Source: an uncultured Kiritimatiellota bacterium (GTDB lineage Bacteria > Verrucomicrobiota > Kiritimatiellia > RFP12 > UBA1067). From it: a DNA stretch of 24,588 nucleotides. Of the stretch, positions 7,477 through 14,596 are shown in pieces. Where the stretch lies: positions 1 through 24,588 of the forward strand of contig CAKTZI010000048.1 of the NCBI GenBank assembly GCA_934635385.1, given 5' to 3'. How positions within the stretch are numbered: position 1 is the first letter of the stretch; each line of letters starts with the position of its first letter. The position numbers and the translations under genes were made by a program. The notes below the pieces were generated by a model, which saw only the letters and a list, made by a program, of their open reading frames with translations, did no database searches and had not been told where the DNA came from.

Positions 7477-8574
7477 ATGGACAGCGGACATTATACCACA
7501 ATCGGCATGGACGTGAGCGACAGGAAGACGCAGGTCTGCGTCATGTCGAGGGCGGGCGGCAGCCCGAAGATAGAGATGGAGACGTCGATCCCGACGACGC
7601 GGGAGGGGCTCAGGCGGTTCCTCGCGGCGCAGGACAGGGGCGCGGCGGTCGTGTTCGAAACGGGCACGCACTGCCGGTGGATGGAGGAGGAGGCGCGGGA
7701 GGCGGGGTTCAGGGCGTACGTCGCGAACCCCTGCCGGCTGAGGATGATCACGGAGTCGAGGACGAAGAACGACCGGAACGACGCGCGGACGCTCGCCCGC
7801 CTCGCGCTCGCCGACGTGGGGCTCCTCCACCCGGTGAGGCTGCGCGGGGCGGAGTTCCAGAGGATGATCCACCTGCACGAGATGCGCAGCCTCCTCGTCA
7901 GGCAGCGCGCGGGGATCGTCGTGCAGCTGCGCGCGATCGCCAAGTCGACGGGCTTCAGGATCGCGAAGCGCTCCACGGAGAGCTTCCACAGGCTCGACGC
8001 GTCGGCGTGGCCGCAGGAGCTCCGCGACGTCGCCTGGCCGATGATGAAGAACCTCGAGCAGCTGGCCGTCACGGTCAGGACGTACGAGAAGCTGATAAGG
8101 GAGCTCGCGGAGACGCCGGCCTTCAGGGCCAAGGTCGACCGGCTGAGGGAGATACGGTACGTGGGGCTGCTCGTCGCGACGGCGTTCGTCGCGGTGACGG
8201 GCGGGGACGTGGAGCGCTTCGGGAAGCCGAGGGACGTCGGCGCGTGGCTCGGCCTCACGCCGAGGCAGGACCAGTCGGGCGACGTCGACAGGCAGTGCCG
8301 CATCACGAAGGCGGGGTCCCCGCTCATGAGGCGGCTGCTCGTGGAGAGCGCGCAGATGATCCTCCGCGACGGGTCGGCCGACACCGACCTGAAGGCGAAG
8401 GGCCTGAGGATCTGCGCGCGCGGGGCGAAGATCGCGAAGCGCAAGGCCGTGACGGCGGTGGCGAGGTCGCTCGCCGTGCTGATGGCGGCGATGCTCAGGA
8501 GGCCGGACACGCCCTACGTGCCGCTCTCGGAGCGCGCGCGGGCGGAGCTGGAGCGGATGCGCACGGCCGCGTAG
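7477..8574 (+). CDS. IS110-family DEDD transposase
   Basis: 365 residues from the ATG at 7477 (AGGAGG 6 bases upstream); an upstream in-frame extension lacks a ribosome site. The RuvC-like N-terminal domain has the DEDD set: D12 (GMDVSD), E61 (VFETG), D99 and D102 (KNDRND). The C-terminal Transposase_20 domain has YVGLLVATAFVAVTG and ITKAGSPLMRR, with S281 a good candidate for the catalytic serine of IS110 recombinases. Length is normal and the frame is intact, so it is likely active. IS110 enzymes use a bridge RNA made by the element to choose target and donor sites. It is transcribed against the surrounding operon. Confidence 0.93.
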   Translation: MDSGHYTTIGMDVSDRKTQVCVMSRAGGSPKIEMETSIPTTREGLRRFLAAQDRGAAVVFETGTHCRWMEEEAREAGFRAYVANPCRLRMITESRTKNDRNDARTLARLALADVGLLHPVRLRGAEFQRMIHLHEMRSLLVRQRAGIVVQLRAIAKSTGFRIAKRSTESFHRLDASAWPQELRDVAWPMMKNLEQLAVTVRTYEKLIRELAETPAFRAKVDRLREIRYVGLLVATAFVAVTGGDVERFGKPRDVGAWLGLTPRQDQSGDVDRQCRITKAGSPLMRRLLVESAQMILRDGSADTDLKAKGLRICARGAKIAKRKAVTAVARSLAVLMAAMLRRPDTPYVPLSERARAELERMRTAA

Positions 8575-8605
8575 GCGGCTCCGGCACGCGGCGGACGACA
8601 ACGGT

Positions 8606-8873
8606 TTAGGGAAGGGAGGTCACGCCACTGGCCATGGCCGCGTTCCCGACCGAGGAGGCCTGAATGTCCCGTCCGCGGGTGAGTGCGTTCTGCGCCCTGC
8701 ACTTCGAGTGCGTCACAGAGGTTGCACCCCCGCAGGATGGATTACAGAATGCAGGCGGGCGACGAAGCCGGCAACGGCAGCCCGACACTGCGGATAGGAG
8801 AGAGACATGCATCGGGCGCCCGGAAGGGGGAAGCGGAAATCGCCAAGGCGATTCTGCCTATTGACTTTTGTTC
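8606..8873. other. Gene-poor right flank of IS110
   Basis: About 270 bases with no confident gene apart from a short overlapping ORF on the minus strand. It is rich in short inverted repeats, for example GCACT-TCG-AGTGC near 8700, nested within GTGA...TCAC, and CCCGC...GCGGG. If the IS right end lies further right than proposed, this could be an IS1111-style 3' non-coding RNA region instead of host sequence. Confidence 0.35.
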
Positions 8874-8877
8874 TCAT
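8713..8877 (-). pseudogene. Small ORF after the nuclease, possibly the 5' part of the gene split by IS110
   Basis: The ATG at 8877 overlaps the nuclease stop in ATGA fashion, exactly as other gene pairs in this operon, which suggests a real translated start (MRTKVNRQNRLGDF). The frame runs 54 codons, but its second half has low coding character and leads into the IS flank. It may therefore be a truncated gene whose 3' end is the remnant at 7153-7257, or an intact tiny gene. No family recognised. Confidence 0.4.
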
Positions 8878-9614
8878 AGGAGCGCCTCGGGGACGAGCTT
8901 CCACACGCCGACCCGATACGGTGCCTTCTTCTCGACGGCCACGATGTACACGGGGAACTCTTCGCCGGACGCGATGCGCAGCACCTCGCGATAGAAGGCG
9001 AGCTGGTGCATGTAGCCGTACTTGCGGGAGTCCGACTCGAAGAAGTCGATGGTGTCGCACGTCTTGAGGTCGATGATCCCGCCCTTCGCGCCCGTCACGT
9101 CGTCGACGAAGTTCGGGTTGAAGTAGTCGATCCTGATCTGCACGGGTTCGCCGTTGTACTCCGTGCGCACCGTCCCCTCGGCCCAGCCGCCGTCGAAGAG
9201 GCGCGTCGCGATGGGGTGAAGCCACACCGCGCTCTGGAGCTTGACCATGAAGCCGAAGTCTGTCGTTGAGACCGGGACGAGCGTCTGCGCGGCGGCCCAT
9301 TCCTTGTAGGCCTTCGTGAGCTTCCCGAACGGCTCCCCGGTCTTCGGATTCACCGGGCCGTCGGTAACGAGGAACTGCTCGTCGAAGGCGGCGCGTCCCT
9401 CGCAGACGAGCGTGTGAACGGCGCGGCCCATCCAGTACGCGGCAGAGTCCTGCGGCGGGATCACGCCCGTCATCTTCTGATGGTAGAGAAGAGGACACTT
9501 GCGGAAGTCGCCGAGCAGGTGGCTCGAAAGAAACTTCCCGTCGCGGGCGTCCTGGTGATACTGCTCCGCCAGAATGTCGGCGAAGAACGGATAGTCTGAT
9601 CTTGTCTTGTTCAT
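8874..9614 (-). CDS. RecE-like PD-(D/E)XK nuclease (PDDEXK_1 / DUF3799 type)
   Basis: 246 residues. Characteristic features of this phage exonuclease family are SSHLLGDFRKCPLLYHQ (29-45), the MGRAVHTLV helix (62-70), and the catalytic set E147 (AEGTVR), D163 (RIDYF), D182 and K184 (IIDLKT), followed by a YMHQLAFYREVL helix like the QxxxY motif. It should resect double-strand ends 5' to 3' and make the single strands used by the Sak4-like protein. It is the first gene of the replication/recombination operon. Its leader (9615-9702) carries copy A of the bipartite promoter-like motif, and GGGAAAAAGAAAG precedes the ATG. Confidence 0.85.
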   Translation of the reverse strand: MNKTRSDYPFFADILAEQYHQDARDGKFLSSHLLGDFRKCPLLYHQKMTGVIPPQDSAAYWMGRAVHTLVCEGRAAFDEQFLVTDGPVNPKTGEPFGKLTKAYKEWAAAQTLVPVSTTDFGFMVKLQSAVWLHPIATRLFDGGWAEGTVRTEYNGEPVQIRIDYFNPNFVDDVTGAKGGIIDLKTCDTIDFFESDSRKYGYMHQLAFYREVLRIASGEEFPVYIVAVEKKAPYRVGVWKLVPEALL

Positions 9615-9649
9615 GCTTTCTTTTTCCCTTCTGCGGTTTCGCGCCTCCG

Positions 9650-9683
9650 CTCCCCGCGGCCTCGTTTTTCGAGGTCCGGGGAG
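9650..9683 (-). other. Hairpin in nuclease leader overlapping motif copy A
   Basis: On the minus strand CTCCCCG pairs with CGGGGAG and, inside, CCTCG pairs with CGAGG around an AAAAA loop. No T-run follows, so it is not a clear terminator. The pairing is not preserved in the other two motif copies, which argues that the conserved sequence acts at the DNA level. Confidence 0.45.
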
Positions 9684-9694
9684 CTTCAGTCCCG
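9663..9694 (-). promoter_or_regulatory. Bipartite motif copy A (putative element-sigma promoter) for nuclease operon
   Basis: On the minus strand CGGGACTG (9694-9687), 12 bases, then CCTCGAAAAACG (9674-9663). It ends 48 bases before the nuclease ATG and begins just after the sigma-factor stop codon. Read as GGGAC-N17-CGAAAA it has the spacing of an ECF-type promoter. Confidence 0.6.
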
Positions 9695-9702
9695 AACTTT
9701 TT

Positions 9703-10275
9703 TCAGGATTCGAGAAGATCCTTGAGCTGCGCCTTGAGCTGCGGAAACACGACTCCGTAGAAGCGCGTCTTGGAAATCCCGAGACGCTTCGGAAGCTCGC
9801 GCTTCTCGACGCCGGCCATGAGCATCTCGCAGATGCGGCGCGGCAGATCGTCGAGGCGGGCGAGGACGCTCCTCACGTCGCTACGGATGTCCGAGAGCAT
9901 CTGCCCCGGCATCGACTCGTCGGGAATCGTCTCGATCATCGGAATCTCCTCCTCGCCGTCAACGGAGCGGCGGCGGACGGGCGCGTCGAGGACGAACACG
10001 GTGCGCACGATCTTTTGCGGACGGCGCAGCTTCGTGATGTAGTCCTTCGCGAAGTTGTCGACGCAGCAATGGAGGAAGGTCTCGAGCTTCGCGCCGCGCT
10101 TCGGGTCGAACTGGTCAAGCGCCTTCACGAGCTTGAGGTACATACTCTGGCGGAAGTCCTCCGCCTCGTGCGGCGTGAAGCCGTAGATGATCGTCATCTT
10201 GCGGACCTTCGAGTTGACGTACTTGATCGTGACGGCGGGGAACGTGTCCTCCAGCCTGACTTCGGGCTTCTTCAT
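9703..10275 (-). CDS. Element-encoded sigma-70 family (ECF-like) sigma factor
   Basis: 190 residues from the ATG at 10275, with AAAGGA upstream; a longer frame of 17 more codons lacks support. Region 2 spans about 10-85, with the helical core HEAEDFRQSMYLKLVKALDQFDP and a TFLHCCVDNFAKDYI segment. A linker of about 50 residues follows, then a region 4-like helix-turn-helix (LPRRICEMLMAGVEKRELPKRLGISKTRFY). It has only sigma2 and sigma4, as in ECF sigmas. Its own leader contains copy B of a motif also found before the nuclease and recombinase operons, so it probably autoregulates and drives the element's genes. No anti-sigma gene is evident next to it. Confidence 0.82.
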   Translation of the reverse strand: MKKPEVRLEDTFPAVTIKYVNSKVRKMTIIYGFTPHEAEDFRQSMYLKLVKALDQFDPKRGAKLETFLHCCVDNFAKDYITKLRRPQKIVRTVFVLDAPVRRRSVDGEEEIPMIETIPDESMPGQMLSDIRSDVRSVLARLDDLPRRICEMLMAGVEKRELPKRLGISKTRFYGVVFPQLKAQLKDLLES

Positions 10276-10325
10276 TTTCGTTTTTCCTTTCTGTGTGCCG
10301 CGAGACGATCTCCGCCCCGCAGCCA

Positions 10326-10357
10326 CGTTTTTCGAGGCCCGAACCTTCCCAGTCCCG
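10326..10357 (-). promoter_or_regulatory. Bipartite motif copy B (putative element-sigma promoter) for sigma gene
   Basis: On the minus strand CGGGACTG (10357-10350), 12 bases, CCTCGAAAAACG (10337-10326), ending 50 bases before the sigma ATG. Similarity to copy A extends outward: both have an AAAAAAGTT tract upstream and a CGGAG/GGGG-rich stretch downstream. Confidence 0.6.
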
Positions 10358-10441
10358 AAAAATCCAAACTTTTTTCAGACTCCCCAAGACCCTCGCCACC
10401 CGGCGAAGCGGGCAGGTTCGCATCTGCCTCTTGCCGAGTGG

Positions 10442-10627
10442 TCAATTGCCAAAAATGAAGCAGGCATCTCCCAGCGCGGCAAAGATGTTTGTTGCCAGCT
10501 CTGAGATTTCTTCCGTAATCTCAAAACCGACGGAAATCACCTCGGAAACGCACGGAAGTGTCTGCATCACACGATGGCTATTGCCCATGGCCAGTTCTTT
10601 CCGCAGCTGTTGTGCTGCTAATCCCAT
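10442..10627 (-). CDS. Small hypothetical ORF (61 aa)
   Basis: Encodes MGLAAQQLRKELAMGNSHRV followed by an amphipathic, hydrophobic-rich helix (EVISVGFEITEEISELATNI). The composition looks protein-like rather than like a GC shadow frame. The same frame stays open about 16 codons upstream without a start. The ribosome site is weak (AAGGC). It lies alone between the defence-operon terminators and the sigma leader. It may be a small regulator or a degraded gene; no family recognised. Confidence 0.4.
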   Translation of the reverse strand: MGLAAQQLRKELAMGNSHRVMQTLPCVSEVISVGFEITEEISELATNIFAALGDACFIFGN

Positions 10628-10710
10628 GAGCGAGCCTTGGCAACAGGCGACTATTCGCTCAAAGAACTGCCACCATCATGTCTGTAAATCGGTGTTCAAG
10701 TCATCAGGGT

Positions 10711-10746
10711 AAAACAAAAAATTAACGCCACTTGAAAAGGCGTTAA
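10711..10746 (-). terminator. Strong rho-independent terminator of the defence operon
   Basis: On the minus strand TTAACGCC, a 9-base loop, GGCGTTAA, then TTTTTTGTTTT. It lies about 100 bases after the stop at 10843 and insulates the sigma/replication block from the defence operon. Confidence 0.8.
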
Positions 10747-10752
10747 AAGGGC

Positions 10753-10783
10753 ATAAAATAACGCGGAACCGTTAAGTTCCGCG
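10753..10783 (-). terminator. First rho-independent terminator after the defence operon
   Basis: On the minus strand CGCGGAAC, a 6-base loop, GTTCCGCG, then a T-rich tract TTATTTTAT. It acts in tandem with the terminator at 10711-10746. Confidence 0.65.
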
Positions 10784-10842
10784 CTCTACCGCTCAATTTA
10801 GCTGTAAACGAAAAATCAGCTGTAAATTTCCCGAATCGGAAA

Positions 10843-11562
10843 TCAGTTTACATTTTCCCTAAAGTGATATTTGCCTTTGGCAGAAAGAGAGTCAAATTCC
10901 CCGTCGGTTATGATTCTCCACTCGCCGTTATGTCCATTGGCCTTCTTGCCGCGTTGTATCTGCTCGTCCCGGAAACGAAGATACACGTCTTTTTGAAACG
11001 CGCCACGCCACCAAGATTCGGATTTGACCCATCCCTCGTTCTTCTTCGCCTTCGCCGCTTCAATCAACGTCTTGATCACTTCGATTGCTTTATCAGCCGT
11101 AAGCCCTTCATACATCGAAATCTTGTACTCCGGCGGCTTATGGAGTTCATCGAGGATGCACGAGAAGTCAGACGTCATCGAAAACCGATATCCTTGTTCG
11201 GTCAGATTCACACGAGTGCGAGGGTTGAGCGGCTTATGCCGAGTCGTGCCCGAAGGTCTTCCCCTGCGCCTCTTGATTGGATACTTTGGATTGAGGCCAA
11301 CATAGCCGGATTCCTCAATGTCGTTCATCACGTCTTCGATCAATGCGTCGATATCAGCCGACTTGGCTTTGTCCGACTTGGATTCACCAAGTTCGTCCTT
11401 CAAGATCTCGCCGAGATAAAGGATTGGGGATTCGCGACGGTCGAAGCATCGGACCAGATATGCCCGCTCCTCCGCGACCTTGGTCTTGTCGGTAATCGCG
11501 TCTGCATCCAGCTTGCGGATACATTCGCGGACATTCTCTATCTCGGCAAGAAGCAATTTCAT
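10843..11562 (-). CDS. Unknown protein at end of ABC-3C-like operon (239 aa)
   Basis: I take the ATG at 11562, which overlaps the ATPase stop (ATGA); a TTG four codons earlier is an alternative. The N-terminal third is acidic and helical. Residues around 97-103 contain RRRGRPSG, an AT-hook-like motif, so DNA binding is possible. The C-terminal ~110 residues look globular, with several Trp (WVKSESWWRGAFQ, WRIITDGEF) and a KYHFREN end. No family recognised. The tight coupling to the DUF3732 ATPase suggests that it is part of the same defence system, perhaps the effector or a DNA sensor. Confidence 0.7.
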   Translation of the reverse strand: MKLLLAEIENVRECIRKLDADAITDKTKVAEERAYLVRCFDRRESPILYLGEILKDELGESKSDKAKSADIDALIEDVMNDIEESGYVGLNPKYPIKRRRGRPSGTTRHKPLNPRTRVNLTEQGYRFSMTSDFSCILDELHKPPEYKISMYEGLTADKAIEVIKTLIEAAKAKKNEGWVKSESWWRGAFQKDVYLRFRDEQIQRGKKANGHNGEWRIITDGEFDSLSAKGKYHFRENVN

Positions 11563-13553
11563 GTTTTCATCCAATCGACGGGAACCAACCCCTTCGTCGT
11601 GTCAAGATCAGCAACAAGGTGATACTCCACGCCGACAAGTTTATCCAAGGTCTCGCGGCTCCACGAATCAATCAAGATTGGCTGCCACCGCTCGGCAGAC
11701 AATCCGACCGACTTAGAGAGTTCCCTCGCGATATTCACGAAGCAGCTCTCACCGACGTTCTCACCACCCGCTACACCGCTTCTTCCCTGTGTTGGCTGGT
11801 CGTAAATGACGAAATCCGGGAGCAACGATTTCTCATTCCCCGCGCAGATCTCCTGCATGGCTGCGGTAACGCCGATATGGAACGCCACATGATTAGCCGT
11901 CGACTTGCGATTCTTGAGGTAGGTTTCGCCATCGGCGCGAAGAATCTTGAAGTCGAGCTTGTCGGCATCAAACAGAATATTGGCAAAGTTGAAGGACTCG
12001 TTAAGCCCGACTCCCTGGGCGATCTCAAACGAGCGCCTCGACAACTCCTCCAGCTTGTCCTTCTGCATTGCCTCGACGCGGGCCTTTTCAAGATTGACCT
12101 TCTGCTCAAGCGCGTCGACTTTTGCCTTGAGCGATTCGATCTTTCTGGCAATCACCCCCGCATCGGACAAGCCCTCGACAAGGTCTTGGGTCTTACCCAG
12201 TTTCCCGATCAGCTCTCGCGCCCTTTGGTTGACGCTTTCATATTGTTCAATGCGCTCCTTCTCGGACTTTCCTTGAGTCTTCAGCCCCTCTATTTCTCTC
12301 CGCAGCTCGGCCACTTCCTTCGCGAGCTTCGTCTGGCGTTCCTTGAGCCGCTTCTTCTCGGCCGTGTTCAGGTTCTTGAACTGAAGAACCTTGTCATTAG
12401 ACAACGCGGTCTTTTCATATTGCGAAATCGCGGCATTCAGCCGGGATATCTCTTCGCGAACCTCCTCCGCCGTCCTTCCATCGGAATAGGGATAGCGGAA
12501 GAACGTCTGTTCATATTCGCCCCAGTTCGCAGCCATCCACTTGGCGATCTCCATGCGATCCTTCACGCGAATCGCCTCCTTGTGGATCGCTTCGGCCTTC
12601 TTCTCGAGCCCTTCAAGCTCCTCGATGCGCCCCTGGAGCTGCTCGATCTCGATTTCAAGCTCCGACTTCCGCTCCTTGTTCTTCGTCACCTTCTCCGCAA
12701 GTTCACCCAGCAGATCCACATTATACGACACCATCGGCTTCTCACGCGCCTCGCTGATGATGCTTTTGACGAGTTCAAGGCACTTGTCGACGTCTTTCGG
12801 AATTGTCACGTCCGCAGGGATCATCGTCAGCTTCTTCGCCTCAAGCAACTGATCTGACAAGTCGCGCTTCCATGTCTCGGAAACGGACAAAGCGCGCTTG
12901 TACTCGTCCTTGAGCTGCTTGAGTTCCTTCTCTGTCGACTGCTTTTCCGCTCGGAGCAGATTCAACGTATCCGCCTGAACACCGAGAATCGATGCGAAAT
13001 ACTTGATGACCGTCTGCTCCTGCTGGGGAATCTGGCAGGCGAACAGTCGTTGCTGATCCGAAAGCGTCCGATAATCCTGACCCACGATTTCAAGAAGATA
13101 CCGGATGGAAAAGGATATTTTCTGCCCGTTCTCGTCGGCCTGGGTAGTCATTGCCTCGACACCGCAAATGCGGTCGAGCAATCCCTTCACAGCCGCCTTG
13201 TTCGAATTCGCCTTCACTTCAAGACCGTCGACTTCGTAAACATCGGCCTCAAGGTGCTTCATGTAGTAAACGGAACTCTGCGCGTTCAGTTCGTCCTTCA
13301 GCTCCCGTGCGATGACATACACGCCAAGTGGGGTGAGAATCTGAAGTCCCACCCACTCGACTGCATTTGAGATATCGCTGTCGATATCGCACTCGTTTGA
13401 ACAGCACACATAGTCGATGATCGACCAGACGGTCGTCTTGCCACGTGCGCCTTGTCCGACAATGATGTTGAGCTTCCCCGGCTCAAAGTCGTAGGCCTTC
13501 AGCTCGTGAGTACCGCGCTGGACGAGAAACAGCTTTTTGATTTGAAGTTTCAT
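11559..13553 (-). CDS. DUF3732 SMC-like ABC ATPase (ABC-three-component-type defence ATPase)
   Basis: 664 residues. The N-terminal half-ATPase has Walker A GQGARGKTT (33-41) followed by the WSIIDYVCCSNECDID block typical of DUF3732. A long coiled-coil region fills the middle (about 200-500; Glu/Lys/Leu-rich heptads). The C-terminal half has PDFVIYDQPTQ, where the Walker B glutamate is replaced by Gln as is usual for this family, and ends in GLVPVDW. Such SMC/RecN-like ATPases, paired with a 'middle component', define ABC-3C conflict systems described by comparative genomics. It would sense invading DNA or RNA structures. Its start overlaps the middle-component stop by one base (TGATG). Confidence 0.88.
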   Translation of the reverse strand: MKLQIKKLFLVQRGTHELKAYDFEPGKLNIIVGQGARGKTTVWSIIDYVCCSNECDIDSDISNAVEWVGLQILTPLGVYVIARELKDELNAQSSVYYMKHLEADVYEVDGLEVKANSNKAAVKGLLDRICGVEAMTTQADENGQKISFSIRYLLEIVGQDYRTLSDQQRLFACQIPQQEQTVIKYFASILGVQADTLNLLRAEKQSTEKELKQLKDEYKRALSVSETWKRDLSDQLLEAKKLTMIPADVTIPKDVDKCLELVKSIISEAREKPMVSYNVDLLGELAEKVTKNKERKSELEIEIEQLQGRIEELEGLEKKAEAIHKEAIRVKDRMEIAKWMAANWGEYEQTFFRYPYSDGRTAEEVREEISRLNAAISQYEKTALSNDKVLQFKNLNTAEKKRLKERQTKLAKEVAELRREIEGLKTQGKSEKERIEQYESVNQRARELIGKLGKTQDLVEGLSDAGVIARKIESLKAKVDALEQKVNLEKARVEAMQKDKLEELSRRSFEIAQGVGLNESFNFANILFDADKLDFKILRADGETYLKNRKSTANHVAFHIGVTAAMQEICAGNEKSLLPDFVIYDQPTQGRSGVAGGENVGESCFVNIARELSKSVGLSAERWQPILIDSWSRETLDKLVGVEYHLVADLDTTKGLVPVDWMKT

Positions 13554-14071
13554 CAGAATCTAACTCCCAGATAGTATGAAATGTCGGCGTCCTTTGTGCG
13601 GGCAAATATCCCGCCGAGGTTCTCCGCCTTAAGTCCCTCGTTGTCCTTGAATCCTCTTGCCAGCTTGGCCGATGTACGCACCTCTTCTTGAAGTACGGGC
13701 ATGACCACTCCCGTTTCTGGGATCAGCTCTACCAGCCGCGTAACCATCACGAACTCAAGCGACTTCAACGTCCATTCGCGCAGATCCATGATGCGATCTT
13801 GCAGACCCGCCAGCGACTTCGCCGCCTTCCCCGACGAATCATGAAATGCAAAGGAATAGTCTGCGAGATTCCCGCCCGGCACGATCTGGGACGAGAACGA
13901 CCCGTCAAGCACCAACGCCATCGCGGCAAAGACGAGGAGCGCATTCGGCCCCGGACTTCGCTCCTTCGCATACCCTTTCGCAAAACGCCAAATGAGATAA
14001 GCTCCTCCAACAGGAGAATCCCAGACATCGTCGAGCGACGGTCCGTTTTGCTTGTTCACGGCCTCTTCCAT
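13553..14071 (-). CDS. ABC-three-component system middle component (172 aa)
   Basis: A mostly hydrophobic-helical protein of the length typical for ABC-3C middle components: an N-terminal WDSPVGGAYLIWRFAKGY segment, then NALLVFAAMALVLDGSF, a central helix DRIMDLREWTLKSLEFVMV, and a C-terminal FARTKDADISYYLGVRF. These segments resemble the conserved 'small paralysed' helical pattern that links ATPase and effector. It overlaps the upstream 170-residue gene by 16 bases and the ATPase by one base. Assignment rests mainly on its place before DUF3732 and on size and general pattern. Confidence 0.7.
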   Translation of the reverse strand: MEEAVNKQNGPSLDDVWDSPVGGAYLIWRFAKGYAKERSPGPNALLVFAAMALVLDGSFSSQIVPGGNLADYSFAFHDSSGKAAKSLAGLQDRIMDLREWTLKSLEFVMVTRLVELIPETGVVMPVLQEEVRTSAKLARGFKDNEGLKAENLGGIFARTKDADISYYLGVRF

Positions 14072-14568
14072 GTTATCTCCCTTTTCTCATATCCTTCGTC
14101 ATTGGCGATGCATTGCAGTTCCCCTTTCGCAACAGACGGATCAATCGTGAATCCCAGCACGTTCATGCGCTCCGCCCGCTCCTTGCACCTGTCCAGCAAA
14201 TCGCGACCCCGCGCCTCTTCTTCTTCAGCGCTCAACTCCTTGATCGGCAACGCATCGTTAACCGAGTCGTAAATGCTCAAGAGATTGTGATCCAAGCGGG
14301 TGATCTTCTTACGCTCAAGGCGACGGCACTCCCACCTCATGCGCATCAACTTGGCGCCAGCATATTCTTCGACCGCCTCGGTCACGACACGCTGAGAGGA
14401 TTTTATGTCCCGCAACTTCTTGACAAACCTTTGGGGTTGCTTGGCATTAGCTGCCTCAAACTTCTCGGTCGTTGAAGGCACCAAATCAAAGAAGGCGTTA
14501 AGGACGACATCTTCATCCTCCGCCTCAAGAAATGTCTTTTCCGGTTCTGTCTTCTTGCCTTTCCCCAT
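14056..14568 (-). CDS. Probable third component of the ABC-3C-like system (170 aa)
   Basis: First gene of the second defence block, with GAGGAA 8 bases before the ATG. The N-terminus is very charged (GKGKKTEPEKTFLEAEDED). Helices with ERKKITRLDHNLLSIYDSV and SAEEEEARGRDLLDRCKERAE follow. No nuclease, protease or other catalytic motif is visible, so it is either an adaptor carrying only the domain that docks to the middle component or a novel effector. Homology is not recognised; the role is inferred from the operon (overlap with the middle component). Confidence 0.65.
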   Translation of the reverse strand: MGKGKKTEPEKTFLEAEDEDVVLNAFFDLVPSTTEKFEAANAKQPQRFVKKLRDIKSSQRVVTEAVEEYAGAKLMRMRWECRRLERKKITRLDHNLLSIYDSVNDALPIKELSAEEEEARGRDLLDRCKERAERMNVLGFTIDPSVAKGELQCIANDEGYEKREITWKRP

Positions 14569-14596
14569 AGAGGTTCCTCACGTTTTCATAATTTAC

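Larger units (their letters stand above)
7258..8605 (+). mobile_element. IS110-family insertion sequence
   Basis: The DEDD transposase at 7477-8574 identifies the family. The ends are tentative: a 7-base direct repeat CAACGGT occurs at 7258-7264 and 8599-8605, enclosing about 1.35 kb with a long left non-coding end (~215 bases) and a very short right end (~30 bases), the layout expected of the IS110 subgroup. IS110 elements lack classical terminal inverted repeats, so boundaries cannot be proved without an empty site. The element lies opposite to the operon it interrupts. Confidence 0.6.

Noticed and set aside
7153..8601. 482-codon minus-strand frame spanning the transposase
   Set aside because: Mostly antisense to the IS110 transposase; only its last ~35 codons (7153-7257) look like genuine gene remnant.
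8606..8812. 68-codon minus-strand ORF in the IS flank
   Set aside because: Cys/Arg-rich with no coupling to the nuclease; the frame starting at 8877 has the ATGA overlap instead.
8664..8864. 66-codon plus-strand ORF after the transposase with GAGGAGG upstream
   Set aside because: Composition is Arg/Gly/Gln-rich, it runs through structured flank and overlaps the likely operon ORF on the other strand; no family. The good ribosome-like site looks accidental.
9650..9683. Rho-independent terminator after the sigma gene
   Set aside because: The hairpin is strong but lacks a following T-run and overlaps the conserved promoter-like motif.
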